Source: Burkholderiales bacterium PBB3
Lineage (GTDB): Bacteria > Pseudomonadota > Gammaproteobacteria > Burkholderiales > Burkholderiaceae_C
DNA: 64,000 nucleotides
Direction of reading: 5' to 3'
Assembly (NCBI GenBank): GCA_002256115.1
Contig: NKIK01000017.1
Location: 20,993-84,992, forward strand
The position numbers and the translations under genes were made by a program. Each line of letters begins with the position of its first letter. Position 1 is the first letter of the stretch. The notes below the pieces were generated by a model. It was not told the origin of the DNA. It saw only the letters and a program-made list of their open reading frames with translations, and made no database searches. Positions 7,719 through 16,602 of this stretch are shown here, piece by piece.

Positions 7719-10082
7719 TTAGATCGTTATAGGTTCACTGCGGCTGGCTTGCAGTAGCCCCCCACTCATGCGCCACGCGTGGGGCTGCAGCGTGTGCAGT
7801 GCCACTTGGCCCGCGATAGCCACATTGGCCACCGTCGCACCGTCATAGGCCACCACTTGCAGGCGCAGGGGCTTCCAGCCACTTTGCAGCACTTTTACCG
7901 CCACCTCGATAGTGTCGCCATTGCGCCAGGCCTCGATCCGGTAGTGGCTGCGCTCACCGCGCTGGTAGCCGTATGACAAGCCGTCATCGGCCACATAGTC
8001 CAACACGGCCACGTGTTTACTGCCCTGCCCCAGGATCACGTGCAGCTCAATGTCGGATAAATCACTGGCTGCGTTGGTGCGCTCACCGGTTTGCATGGGC
8101 ACCAAGCTGCCTTCCAGTAGATACAGCGGTGTGGATTCCACGTTGCTGCTGACCTGAATACTGCGCACGGCGCGGATGAACTCTCCCGTGTTGGCATCCA
8201 TCCAGCGGCCCGTGCCTGGCAGCGTGACTACGCGGTGCTGCTGGCCCTGCTGCACCACTGGCGCTTGCATCAGCGCGGGGCCTATCAAGAACTGGTCATC
8301 AATACGGTCCAGCTCCATGCCGTCGGCATTGTCAAAGTCATAAAACAGCGGACGCATCACGGCCGCGCCGTGCTGCTCCTGCGCATTCCACAACTGGTAC
8401 ATATACGGCAGCAGCTTATAGCGCAGGCGTACATGGTGGCGGATGATTTGCAGCGCCTCGGGGCCAAACACCCAGGGCTCTTGCTGGGCCGTGCCCGCAC
8501 TGGCGTGGTTGCGCAAAAACGGGAACAGGCAACCGGCCTTGTACCAGGCAATCGCCAGGTCTTTGTCGGCATGGCCCCCAAAGCCGGGCACATCGGGACC
8601 ATTGAAGGGAATGCCAGACAGTGCCAAGTTGAGGCTGCAATGAATCGTGGTGCGCAGGTGGTGCCAGTTGCTGACGTTGTCGCCCGTCCACAGCGCCGTA
8701 AAGCGGCTGGAGCCCGCTGACGCACTGCGCGCAAGCAGGAATGGGCGTTCATCCGGCTTGGCCGCCAAAAAGCCGGCGCGCGTGCTTTGCGCCATGCCGG
8801 TGCCGTATTGGTTGTGGTAGGTCCAATGCGGCCACTGGCCGTGGTTGAAGCGCATATCGTCCAGCTCGGCCGCGCCCGTGCTGGGGTCGTTCATGTCGAG
8901 CCAGGCGCCGTCAAAACCCGATTCGCGAAAGGCCTTGGCGTAGGTCGCCCACCAGTCACGTCCTTCAGCGATTGAATAGTCCGGAAACCAGGTACGGCCC
9001 GGCCATACAAAGCCCACGTAGGGATCGCCCTCGGGGTTCTGGCAAAAGATATTGGCGGCTTGGCCGCTGATGGCGACCTCGTAGCCCGCCTCCACTTTCA
9101 CACCGGGGTCCAAGATCGGAATGATGCGGCGGCCATTCGCTTGCAAGCCTGCCAAGTCGGCTTTCAAATCGCCAAAGTGCGCGGGGTTGGTGGTGAAGAC
9201 CTTGTAGTTGTCCATGTAATCAATGTCCAGCCACAGGCCGTCATTGGGGAATGCGTGCTCTGTGAATCCGGCATCCAAATGCGCAAGCTCTTTGGTGCCC
9301 GCATAGCCCCAACGGCTTTGGTGGTGACCCAGGGACCACAGCGGCGGCAAAGGCGTGGTGCCCACCAGGCGCTGCAGGCGTTCGGTCACCGCGGCGGCAC
9401 TGTCTCCCGCAATCACATAAAACGCGGGTACGCCATCGTCGGCCCCCATCCAGAAGGCGGGTGGCGCGTTTTGGTCGTCTTTGCCAAAGAAGAACCAGTT
9501 GGAGCCCGTGTCCATAAACACCGCGCCGGGGTTGTCTGCCAGGATGCCCACCCAGCGTGCGCCCTGGCGCACCAGCAGGTAAGGAATGGCGGCGTACTGC
9601 GGGTCGGCCGCGCCATTCTCAATCGTGTGCATGGCGTGGTCGGCCCATACGTCGGCGTTCCAGAACTTGGTGCGCTTTCCGGTCTTTTCCATGCCGGTCA
9701 CCTTCTCGCCCTGGCCAAAGAAACGCATGTCTGCGTTGCGGGACCATTGCACCAGCCAGGCGCTGCCACAGACGCCGATGGAGGCACCTTCAATCCCGCT
9801 CAACACGGTTTCACCCTGCGCGTTGCGCAGCGTCAAATTGCCGGAATCAGATATCTGCAAACGACTGCTGGAGCTGCCTGCGGTGAACGCGTCATCGAGC
9901 ATCGGCAGCACGCGCGCATCGATAGGCCAACGGGTGGTATCGGTTAACTCGACATGGAAAACGTCCTCGCCCAAATCACGCACTTGGACCTGTACAGGCT
10001 TGCTGCCAATCTGCAGCGTGGTATCTGCATGGCTGTGGGCGAATTTGAAGTTGGACGGGTGGCGGATCTTTTGAAAATACAT
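7719..10082 (-). CDS. Glycoside hydrolase family 31 alpha-glucosidase
   Basis: A 787-aa GH31 enzyme that releases glucose (or transfers it) from alpha-glucans. No signal peptide is evident, so it probably acts in the cytoplasm or is exported another way. N-terminal beta domain to about 230, then the (beta/alpha)8 barrel: LWSLGHHQSRWGY near 248, DGLWLDIDYMDNYKVF near 282, nucleophile Asp396 in GAWLDMNDPS, and acid/base Asp468 in LWTGDNVSNW. The usual WxDMNE is WLDMND here, a conservative E-to-D change beside the nucleophile. The gene lies 11 bases after the amylase on the same strand, which fits sequential breakdown of maltodextrins. Confidence 0.93.
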   Translation of the reverse strand: MYFQKIRHPSNFKFAHSHADTTLQIGSKPVQVQVRDLGEDVFHVELTDTTRWPIDARVLPMLDDAFTAGSSSSRLQISDSGNLTLRNAQGETVLSGIEGASIGVCGSAWLVQWSRNADMRFFGQGEKVTGMEKTGKRTKFWNADVWADHAMHTIENGAADPQYAAIPYLLVRQGARWVGILADNPGAVFMDTGSNWFFFGKDDQNAPPAFWMGADDGVPAFYVIAGDSAAAVTERLQRLVGTTPLPPLWSLGHHQSRWGYAGTKELAHLDAGFTEHAFPNDGLWLDIDYMDNYKVFTTNPAHFGDLKADLAGLQANGRRIIPILDPGVKVEAGYEVAISGQAANIFCQNPEGDPYVGFVWPGRTWFPDYSIAEGRDWWATYAKAFRESGFDGAWLDMNDPSTGAAELDDMRFNHGQWPHWTYHNQYGTGMAQSTRAGFLAAKPDERPFLLARSASAGSSRFTALWTGDNVSNWHHLRTTIHCSLNLALSGIPFNGPDVPGFGGHADKDLAIAWYKAGCLFPFLRNHASAGTAQQEPWVFGPEALQIIRHHVRLRYKLLPYMYQLWNAQEQHGAAVMRPLFYDFDNADGMELDRIDDQFLIGPALMQAPVVQQGQQHRVVTLPGTGRWMDANTGEFIRAVRSIQVSSNVESTPLYLLEGSLVPMQTGERTNAASDLSDIELHVILGQGSKHVAVLDYVADDGLSYGYQRGERSHYRIEAWRNGDTIEVAVKVLQSGWKPLRLQVVAYDGATVANVAIAGQVALHTLQPHAWRMSGGLLQASRSEPITI

Positions 10083-10093
10083 AGCGAAGAGGC

Positions 10094-11764
10094 TTAAGGT
10101 TTTGAAGGCAAGGACACAGTAAACACCTGCACCGACTGCGCGGGCAGTGTGATGCGTGCTTGGCCTTGGGTGTTGGCCCGCACTGGCGCGATACGGCGAC
10201 CATCGGTGTTGTTGAGCAGGGCATGCGCTGGTAAGGACGGCACACGCACACGTGCGGACTGCTTGGCATAGTTGATCAACACGAGGCTGGTCTCCGCGCC
10301 CAAACTGCGCTGGTAGCCTAAGACTTGACGCTGCACAAAGGGCGCTACATAACTGCCGCTGGCCAGGGATGGATACGCATTACGCAGCTTCAGCATGCGC
10401 TTGTAAAACGCATGGATCGATGCAGGACTTGCCACCTCTGCCGCAGCGTTTTGCTGCTTCACATTGGGGGCAATCGCACGAAAAGGTGTGCCAGTGGTGA
10501 AGCCCGCGCCTTGTGTGTCCGCCGTCCAGCTCATCGGCGCGCGAATCGGCAGATCGCCGTCCACATCCTTGGTTTCCTTCAGCCCGGCCATGCCGATTTC
10601 TTCACCGTAGTAAATGAAAGGCGTGCCCGGCAGTAACAAATAGGCGGCCGCAGCCAGCTTGTATTGGGCTGCATTGCCGTGCACCTGATCCCAGAGGCGA
10701 CGCCCGGCAAAGATGTCATGGTTGGACGCAAACGTAGCCATGCTCTGCGGCGCAGTTTTAAAGTAGTCGGCCACCGCTTGAATGGATTTTTTATCGCCTT
10801 GCGCGGCTTGGGCCAGATGCTTTTCCAGGCCAAAAGCAAAAGCGCCCCCACACAAATCAGGCGCTGCGTAAATCTGCGGATTGGCGGTGGCCTCACACAC
10901 CACGTAGCGCTGTGGGTAGCCAGTGATGAGCGCGCGCAAATCGCTGGTGATCTTGCGGCTCTCGGGCTGGTCGTTCCAGTCTTTGGCATTGGTTTCTACC
11001 AAGTGGGGTACGGCGTCCAGACGGTAGCCGTCTAGCCCGCGGTTGAGCCAAAAGCGCAGGCTGCTCTGGTGGTAGGCCAGCACGGCCGGGTTCTTGAAAT
11101 TGAAATCCGGCATGTGCGGGCCAAAGGTGCCAAAGTAGGCGCCCTGCTCGGTCTGCGTCCAGGGGTTTTTGCCCCAAATGTCCCAGCCGGTGGGTGCCGT
11201 CTTCTCCCACACAAACCAGTCGTAAAACGGGCTGGCCGGGCCGGTCTTGGCGCTTACAAACATGGGGTGCCCGGCGGCGCTGTGGTTGATGACGTAATCC
11301 ATGATGACGCCGATGCCGCGCTGGTGCGCCTGGGCTATCAGCTCATCAAAATCGGCCAGAGTGCCGTAGGCGGGGTCAATGTTGCGGAAGTCGGTGGTGG
11401 CATAGCCATGGTCGCCATCGGCATTGGTGGTGATGGGCATCAGCCAAATGCCTTTGATGCCCAGGTCTTTGAGATAGTCCAGCGATTGCGTGACGCCTTT
11501 GAGGTCACCCACTCCATCGCCATTGCTGTCTTTGTACGCACGGACAAAAATCTCCATGAAGGCACCGTACTGCCAGCCAGCGGGCAGCGCACTGGGCACC
11601 GCGCGCGCCTCCACGGGACTAATGTCTATAGTGGGTGTGGGCTGCGGGGTGGGCTGGGCGGTGGCGGCAAGCGCCCCCAAGGCCAGGCTTGCGCCCACTG
11701 CCGAGCGCAAAAAGGACCGGAAAACTGCGCCAGTAGAAGCGCTGTGTAGCAGAAATGCTTGCAT
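10094..11764 (-). CDS. Secreted GH13 alpha-amylase
   Basis: A 556-aa alpha-amylase with a signal sequence of about 36 residues (basic stretch, then VGASLALGALAATAQP) and a Pro/Thr linker. GH13 regions are clear: DYVINHSA (region I), DGYRLDAVPH with nucleophile Asp250, VVCEATANP with acid/base Glu291, and FASNHD with Asp349. The final 90 residues form the usual C-terminal beta domain. It starts at ATG 11764 and heads a three-gene operon with GH31 and the esterase. A perfect GTAGT-N3-ACTAC palindrome lies 17 bases upstream of the start, shared with the glycogen operon. It may be a cyclomaltodextrinase- or oligo-glucosidase-like member; the exact product profile is not readable. Confidence 0.93.
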   Translation of the reverse strand: MQAFLLHSASTGAVFRSFLRSAVGASLALGALAATAQPTPQPTPTIDISPVEARAVPSALPAGWQYGAFMEIFVRAYKDSNGDGVGDLKGVTQSLDYLKDLGIKGIWLMPITTNADGDHGYATTDFRNIDPAYGTLADFDELIAQAHQRGIGVIMDYVINHSAAGHPMFVSAKTGPASPFYDWFVWEKTAPTGWDIWGKNPWTQTEQGAYFGTFGPHMPDFNFKNPAVLAYHQSSLRFWLNRGLDGYRLDAVPHLVETNAKDWNDQPESRKITSDLRALITGYPQRYVVCEATANPQIYAAPDLCGGAFAFGLEKHLAQAAQGDKKSIQAVADYFKTAPQSMATFASNHDIFAGRRLWDQVHGNAAQYKLAAAAYLLLPGTPFIYYGEEIGMAGLKETKDVDGDLPIRAPMSWTADTQGAGFTTGTPFRAIAPNVKQQNAAAEVASPASIHAFYKRMLKLRNAYPSLASGSYVAPFVQRQVLGYQRSLGAETSLVLINYAKQSARVRVPSLPAHALLNNTDGRRIAPVRANTQGQARITLPAQSVQVFTVSLPSKP

Positions 11765-11780
11765 GCTCGAAACCTAGAAT

Positions 11781-11793
11781 GTAGTAAAACTAC
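11781..11793. promoter_or_regulatory. Candidate glucan-regulon operator, perfect palindrome
   Basis: GTAGTAAAACTAC, an inverted repeat of 5 bases around AAA, sits just upstream of the amylase start in the divergent amylase/pulA region. The identical 13-mer occurs at 31300-31312 upstream of glgP. Exact recurrence at two functionally related promoters supports an operator; the protein that binds it is not in the window. Confidence 0.72.
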
Positions 11794-11829
11794 CAATATT
11801 CAACACACCGCATTAGTTCCAAAATTGGG

Positions 11830-11853
11830 TTGAATCGTATTAAATTCAAATAC
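11830..11853. promoter_or_regulatory. Overlapping AT-rich inverted repeats upstream of pulA
   Basis: TTGAAT-N8-ATTCAA (11830-11849) overlaps GTATT-N7-AATAC (11837-11853) in the middle of the divergent amylase/pulA region. Either could be a second regulator site or promoter sequence. No other copy was noticed, so this is a weak call. Confidence 0.35.
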
Positions 11854-11880
11854 AACTGGGGCATACTTCCCGGCATTCAT

Positions 11881-11893
11881 GTAATCATACTAC
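11881..11893. promoter_or_regulatory. Imperfect copy of the glucan operator before pulA
   Basis: GTAATCATACTAC matches GTAGT-N3-ACTAC with one mismatch in the left half and identical spacing. It ends 10 bases before the pulA ATG, where a bound repressor would block transcription or initiation. Together with 11781-11793 it would control both divergent units. Confidence 0.6.
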
Positions 11894-11903
11894 TGAGATT
11901 TTT

Positions 11904-14654
11904 ATGCAGCGATCCGCTTTTACCCTAATCGCAAGCCTGTGGGCCACGCAGTGTTTGGCGGCAGGCGCAGACCCTGCTGCGCTAGCCGCCTGCCATGGAC
12001 CCGCCTTTCAAACCGTGCTGCAGGCCGCGCCGCAAATGCCCCCGGTCAGCACCAAAACGCCCCAGGGTGTGTGGCTGAACCGCGCACTACTGCAGTGGCC
12101 CGAGGCGGCTATGGCGGGCAAGTTCAAGCTTTACCACTCGGCCACAGGCCAGTTGCGCCTGCAAGTGGGCCAAATGCCCGCCGGGTTTGATGGCATGGTG
12201 GCGCTTCAGCCAGCCAGCGGGCCTATTCCCGCTGCGCTGGCCACCCGCTTTAAATATGTAAAGCCGGGTGCGGTGTTGCAAGTGCCTGCCGCTGATGTGC
12301 CCCGCATGGGCGCACTGCTGCAACAGCAAGTGCTACTGGTGCAAGAAGATGCCAATGGCGTAGTCACGCGGGTCGCACCGCCGCAAATTGCCGGTGCGCT
12401 GGACGACTTGTACGCCCCTGCCGCAAACGCACCGGACTTGGGCGCTACGGTAGCGCCAAAGCAAACCCGATTCAAACTCTGGGCACCCACGGCGCAGGCG
12501 GTGACGCTGTGCCACTTCCCCAATGCGACCGGCAGCGCAACCGCAGCCACCGCTTTGCAACGCGATGCCAGCACCGGTATCTGGTCGGGTCAAGCCGCGC
12601 AGAACTTGCAAGGCCAGTACTACAGCTACCTGGTCGATGGCGTGGTGCCTGGCGTGGGCCTGGTGCGCAACCGTGTCACCGACCCGTATTCGGTAAGCCT
12701 GAATGCCGACTCCAAACGCAGCTATATCGCCGACTTGAACAGCCCCGCACTGAAGCCCGCAGGCTGGGACAGGCAGTCCACACCACCGCCTTTGAAGGCA
12801 CCCGTAGACATGACCGTGTATGAGCTGCATGTGCGTGATTTCTCTTTGCAAGACGCCACCGTGCCCGCCGCCCATCGCGGCAAATATCTGGCCTTCACGC
12901 ACGCCGCCTCCAACGGCATGCGCCACCTGAAAGACCTGGCCCAAGCGGGTATGACGGATGTGCACTTGCTGCCCATCTTCGACCTGGCCACCGTGCCTGA
13001 GCAAGGCTGCGTAAGCCCTAGCATTGCCACACCAGAGCGCGGTGATAGCGAAGCACCGCAAGCCGCCACACAGGCCGTAGCCGCCAGCGACTGTTTCAAC
13101 TGGGGCTATGACCCTTTCCACTACAGCGCGCCCGAAGGAAGCTACGCCACCGATGCGCAAGACGGTGCCAAGCGCGTGATCGAGCTGCGCCAGATGGTGA
13201 TGGCGCTGCACAAGGCGGGCTTACGCATGGGCATGGACATGGTCTACAACCACACTACCGTCTCGGGCCAGGTCGAGCGCTCGGTGCTAGACCGCATCGT
13301 GCCCGGCTACTACCAGCGGCTAGATGCGTTGGGCACGGTGGAGCGATCCACCTGCTGTGACAACACCGCCACCGAGAATCTGATGATGGGCAAGCTGATG
13401 CTGGACTCGGTGGCGCTGTGGACGCGCCAGTACCGCATGGACTCGTTCCGCTTTGACCTGATGGCCCACCAGCCGCGCGATGCGATGCTGGCGCTGCAAA
13501 AGCGCGTGAACCAAGCTGCTGGCCGCCATGTGAACTTGATCGGCGAAGGCTGGAATTTTGGCGAGGTGGCCAATGGCGCACGCTTTGTGCAGGCCTCGCA
13601 GTTGTCCCTCAATGGCACGGGCATTGGCACCTTCAGCGACCGCGGGCGCGATGCCGTGCGCGGAGGCAGCGCGGGCGACAACGGCACGGCACAAATCAGC
13701 AACCAGGGCTATATCAACGGCATGGTGTACGACCGCAATGCGCTGTCAGGAGCCATCAAGGAAGACCTGCTGCGCACCGCCGATATGGTGCGGGTGGGAC
13801 TGGCGGGCTCGGTGCGCAATTACGAGATGCAAACCTACAAAGGCCAGGTCCGCAAGCTCTCCGAAATCGACTACGGCGGCGGCCAGCCCGCAGGCTATGT
13901 GAGCGAACCCACCGAGGTAGTGAACTACATAGAGAACCACGACAACCAAACGCTGTACGACCTCAACGTATTCCGCCTGCCCCCAGGCACCAGCATGGAA
14001 GACCGCGTGCGTGTGCAGATGCTGGGCGTAGCCATCAATGCCTTTAGCCAAGGAATTGCGTATTTTCATGCGGGCACCGAGGTGCTGCGCTCCAAATCTA
14101 TGGACCGCAACAGCTACGACTCAGGCGATTGGTTTAACCGCCTGGACTGGACCTACCAGACCAACTACTTTGGCACCGGCCTGCCACCCAAGCAAGACAA
14201 CGGCGATAGCTGGGCACTGATGGCACCGCTGCTGGCTGACCCGGCCAACCGCCCTGCTCCCGCAGACATCGCCATGACACGCGACATGTTCAACGACCTG
14301 CTGAAAATCCGCGCTAGCACCACACTACTACGCCTGCGCACGGCGGCTGATATTCAAAGCCGATTGAGCTTTCACAATGTGGGCCCCGGCCAAAACCCGG
14401 TCGTGCAAGTTGCGCACATTGACGGCAAAGGCTACCCCGGCGCGAACTTCAAAGAGCTGCTGTATTTCATCAACGTGGACAAGGTGGCGCAAACGCTGAC
14501 ACTGCCCCAAGAAGCAGGCAAAGCCTACCGCCTGCACCCCGTACACACCGCCCAGACAGCGGCGGACAAGCGCCCCTTGTCCGCAACATTGGAGGCCGCC
14601 ACAGGCCGCTTTACCCTGCCCGCGCGCACGGCGCTGGTCTACGTCATTCAATGA
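11904..14654 (+). CDS. pulA: Pullulanase-type alpha-1,6-glucosidase
   Basis: A 916-aa debranching enzyme that cleaves alpha-1,6 links in pullulan, starch or glycogen. A signal peptide (MQRSAFTLIASLWATQCLAA) indicates export. Residues about 40-150 form the pullulanase N-terminal accessory domain, about 185-280 a CBM48 (TRFKLWAPTAQAVTLC), then the GH13_14 barrel with YELHVRDFS, DMVYNHT, RFDLMAHQ (nucleophile Asp518), IGEGWNFGEV (acid/base Glu548) and YIENHDNQ (Asp680). The insert VTLCHFPNATG and the C-terminal beta domain are typical. Divergent from the amylase operon with shared operator-like sites, so the two units are probably co-induced on alpha-glucans. Confidence 0.95.
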   Translation: MQRSAFTLIASLWATQCLAAGADPAALAACHGPAFQTVLQAAPQMPPVSTKTPQGVWLNRALLQWPEAAMAGKFKLYHSATGQLRLQVGQMPAGFDGMVALQPASGPIPAALATRFKYVKPGAVLQVPAADVPRMGALLQQQVLLVQEDANGVVTRVAPPQIAGALDDLYAPAANAPDLGATVAPKQTRFKLWAPTAQAVTLCHFPNATGSATAATALQRDASTGIWSGQAAQNLQGQYYSYLVDGVVPGVGLVRNRVTDPYSVSLNADSKRSYIADLNSPALKPAGWDRQSTPPPLKAPVDMTVYELHVRDFSLQDATVPAAHRGKYLAFTHAASNGMRHLKDLAQAGMTDVHLLPIFDLATVPEQGCVSPSIATPERGDSEAPQAATQAVAASDCFNWGYDPFHYSAPEGSYATDAQDGAKRVIELRQMVMALHKAGLRMGMDMVYNHTTVSGQVERSVLDRIVPGYYQRLDALGTVERSTCCDNTATENLMMGKLMLDSVALWTRQYRMDSFRFDLMAHQPRDAMLALQKRVNQAAGRHVNLIGEGWNFGEVANGARFVQASQLSLNGTGIGTFSDRGRDAVRGGSAGDNGTAQISNQGYINGMVYDRNALSGAIKEDLLRTADMVRVGLAGSVRNYEMQTYKGQVRKLSEIDYGGGQPAGYVSEPTEVVNYIENHDNQTLYDLNVFRLPPGTSMEDRVRVQMLGVAINAFSQGIAYFHAGTEVLRSKSMDRNSYDSGDWFNRLDWTYQTNYFGTGLPPKQDNGDSWALMAPLLADPANRPAPADIAMTRDMFNDLLKIRASTTLLRLRTAADIQSRLSFHNVGPGQNPVVQVAHIDGKGYPGANFKELLYFINVDKVAQTLTLPQEAGKAYRLHPVHTAQTAADKRPLSATLEAATGRFTLPARTALVYVIQ

Positions 14655-14666
14655 GAGCTTGAGCCC

Positions 14667-15569
14667 ATGCAAACACCCCGCCGCTACGGCCATACAGACA
14701 TTCTCATCAACCCGCTGGGCCTGGGCGCAGCCCAAATTGGCGACGCAGCACTGGATGACGCCGAGGTAGGCCGCATACTCAACGCGGCAATCGATACCGG
14801 CGTCAACTTCTTCGACACGGCGCCCAGCTACGGCATATCCGAGGAGCGCCTGGGCCGCCATATCAGCCGCCACCTGGCGCACCGGCGTGCGGAGGTGGTG
14901 TTGTCTACCAAGCTGGGCTACGGTGTGCCTGGTGTGCCGGATTGGACGGGCCCTTGCATCACCGCCGGGGTGGACCAGGCGCTGCGCCTGCTGCAAACCG
15001 ACCATATCGACATTGCGCACTTTCATTCCTGCCCGCGCAGCGTGCTGGAGCAAGGCGATGTGATCGAAGCGCTGGAGGCCGCCAAGCGTGCGGGCAAAGT
15101 GCGCGCAATGGCCTATTCGGGGGAGAATGACGACCTGGCCTACGCGATTGCCTGCGGCCGTTTTGACGGCTTCATGGCCTCGCTCAACATCTGCGACCAG
15201 CGCATCATCGGCACGCTGCTGCCCGCCATGCAAGGCAAAGGCTTTATCGCCAAACGCGCGGTGGCCAACCACCCCTGGCGTTTTGCAGAGCGCCCGGTGG
15301 GCGACTACTGCGAGGAGTACTGGCTGCGCTGGCAAGCCATGGGCCTGCACCACCCCGACCTGAGCCGCGGCTTGGAATGGGGCGAAATCTCACTGCGCTT
15401 TGCACTGGCTACTGCGGGCGTCACCGGTGCTGTGGTGGGCACCGCCAAAGCCGCGCACTTGCTGCACAGCCTGGAGTGGGCTGCCAAGGGGCCGCTGGAC
15501 GCTGCGTGGGTGGCGGAGCTGCGCAGCGCCTTTGTGGCCCATGACCAAGGCTGGACCGGGCAAATTTAA
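14667..15569 (+). CDS. Aldo/keto reductase
   Basis: A 300-aa NADPH-dependent aldo/keto reductase (AKR fold, cytoplasmic). Motifs: GLGAAQIGD near residue 18, the catalytic Asp/Tyr in FFDTAPSYGISEERLG (about 51-66), STKLGYG, and the substrate-side His in IDIAHFHSC. The C-terminal cofactor site TGAVVGTAKAAHL is a variant of the usual PGASKPEH-like loop. It begins 12 bases after pulA on the same strand and may be cotranscribed, but the chemistry does not tie it clearly to glucan use. Substrate is unknown. Confidence 0.9.
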   Translation: MQTPRRYGHTDILINPLGLGAAQIGDAALDDAEVGRILNAAIDTGVNFFDTAPSYGISEERLGRHISRHLAHRRAEVVLSTKLGYGVPGVPDWTGPCITAGVDQALRLLQTDHIDIAHFHSCPRSVLEQGDVIEALEAAKRAGKVRAMAYSGENDDLAYAIACGRFDGFMASLNICDQRIIGTLLPAMQGKGFIAKRAVANHPWRFAERPVGDYCEEYWLRWQAMGLHHPDLSRGLEWGEISLRFALATAGVTGAVVGTAKAAHLLHSLEWAAKGPLDAAWVAELRSAFVAHDQGWTGQI

Positions 15570-15588
15570 GCCAGGACTTGGATTTCTG

Positions 15589-15643
15589 CCAAATGTGCCA
15601 TTGAGGCCGTGGATAGTGCGGGAGCAGCTATTAATACAATAGC
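15589..15643 (-). repeat. Dispersed repeat, copy A
   Basis: Reverse-oriented copy of the repeat with core GCTCCCGCACTATCCACGG (core 15605-15629 on the minus strand), flanked by TTTGGCA-like and TGCTATT-like ends. It fills the gap after the aldo/keto reductase gene. Confidence 0.85.
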
Positions 15644-15677
15644 AAGGGTTCAACTTAAGCTTGCAGCTACTTGCCTC

Positions 15678-16064
15678 CTACTGCCCTGCAGGTGGCTCCC
15701 AAAGTTCGACCTTGTTGCCTTCCGGGTCGATGACCCAGCCGAACTTGCCGTACTCAGAGTCATCGGTCTTGTCCAAGACGTTGCAGCCCTCACTGCGCAG
15801 CGCCGCAAGCAGGCCCGATAAATCCGCGACGCGGTAATTGACCATGAAGGAAGACGTACTGGGTGCGAAGGAATCGCCGGACGCACTGCCAATCGACCAG
15901 GCTGTGGTCCCCCCAACAGGCGTGCCGGACTCATCTGCCCAGCGGAAGGCTGCGCCTCCCCAGCTTTGTACATCGATACCCAAGTGCTCTTTGTACCAAG
16001 CCCCCAGCGATGCCGGATCATTGGCTTTGAAGAAGATTCCGCCGATACCTGTGACGCGTTTCAT
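15678..16064 (-). CDS. VOC (glyoxalase/dioxygenase-fold) protein
   Basis: A 128-aa single-module vicinal-oxygen-chelate protein. It starts MKRVTGIGGIFFKANDPASL, followed by WYKEHLGIDVQSW and ends FGWVIDPEGNKVELWEPP, the classic Glyoxalase/Bleomycin-resistance ending with the C-terminal Glu ligand. The first-strand metal His is absent (GGIFFKA), so metal use is uncertain. It stands alone between two copies of the dispersed repeat and has no operon partner. Function unknown. Confidence 0.88.
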   Translation of the reverse strand: MKRVTGIGGIFFKANDPASLGAWYKEHLGIDVQSWGGAAFRWADESGTPVGGTTAWSIGSASGDSFAPSTSSFMVNYRVADLSGLLAALRSEGCNVLDKTDDSEYGKFGWVIDPEGNKVELWEPPAGQ

Positions 16065-16156
16065 GCTGGGCTCCTGTGTGTTGCAGATGCCAAAGATTAT
16101 GAGCTTGCTTCACCACTCGGTGGCAGATAGGGCACCCAGCGGCTTCCATGGCTTAC

Positions 16157-16206
16157 CCAAGGTGGCTTTTAAGCCGTGGATAGTGCGGAAGCAGCTATGC
16201 TTTTGA
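16157..16206 (-). repeat. Dispersed repeat, copy B
   Basis: Reverse-oriented copy with one core change (CTTCCGCAC for CTCCCGCAC; core 16173-16196). Its outer end runs into TTTTGACA, which supplies the -35 box of the promoter proposed for hipBA. Confidence 0.8.
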
Positions 16207-16231
16207 CACATCAGCGCAATTTTGCTACATT
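16203..16231 (+). promoter_or_regulatory. Predicted sigma-70 promoter for hipBA
   Basis: TTGACA (16203-16208), a 17-base spacer, then TACATT (16226-16231; four of six matches to TATAAT). Transcription would start near 16238, just before hipB. An inverted repeat TTTAA-N7-TTAAA (16230-16246) covers the start region and could be the HipB operator, though it is not the TATCC-N8-GGATA site known from E. coli. Confidence 0.5.
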
Positions 16232-16251
16232 TAAGTTTCATTTAAACACTA

Positions 16252-16578
16252 ATGCATATTATTATGAGCATAGTTACCCAACTCATCGCCCTGCGCAAAG
16301 CCCAACGCCTGACCCAGGCCGAGCTGGCCGAGCGGGCTGCCATGACCCGCATGACCGTACAGCGCATTGAATCCAACGGCACCGATCCGCGCCTGTCCAC
16401 TGTCGAGGAATTGGCCAAGGCCCTGGGCCTGGAGCTGATGCTGGTGCCCAGCAGTTTGCGCCAGGAGCTGGATGGCTTTGTGGCCTCGGGCGGCAAGACC
16501 TTGGGCCAGGCAGCGGGTAGCGGCGCTCCGGCTTCTATTGTTGATCTGGTGCTGCCCACACCCGACGCCAAAGACTAG
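16252..16578 (+). CDS. hipB: HipB-like XRE-family antitoxin/regulator
   Basis: A 108-aa protein with an XRE helix-turn-helix at residues about 8-62 (LRKAQRLTQAELAERAAM, TVQRIESNGTDPRLSTVEELAKALG). It lies 24 bases before hipA. In the HipBA family the HTH protein binds and neutralizes the kinase and represses the operon. The C-terminal 40 residues (LDGFVASGGKTLGQAAGSG) are probably the HipA-contact tail. A second ATG at codon 5 (16264) is equally possible; neither has a clear Shine-Dalgarno sequence. Confidence 0.88.
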   Translation: MHIIMSIVTQLIALRKAQRLTQAELAERAAMTRMTVQRIESNGTDPRLSTVEELAKALGLELMLVPSSLRQELDGFVASGGKTLGQAAGSGAPASIVDLVLPTPDAKD

Positions 16579-16602
16579 GCCTTTATCGGCCCAAGCCGTG
16601 CC

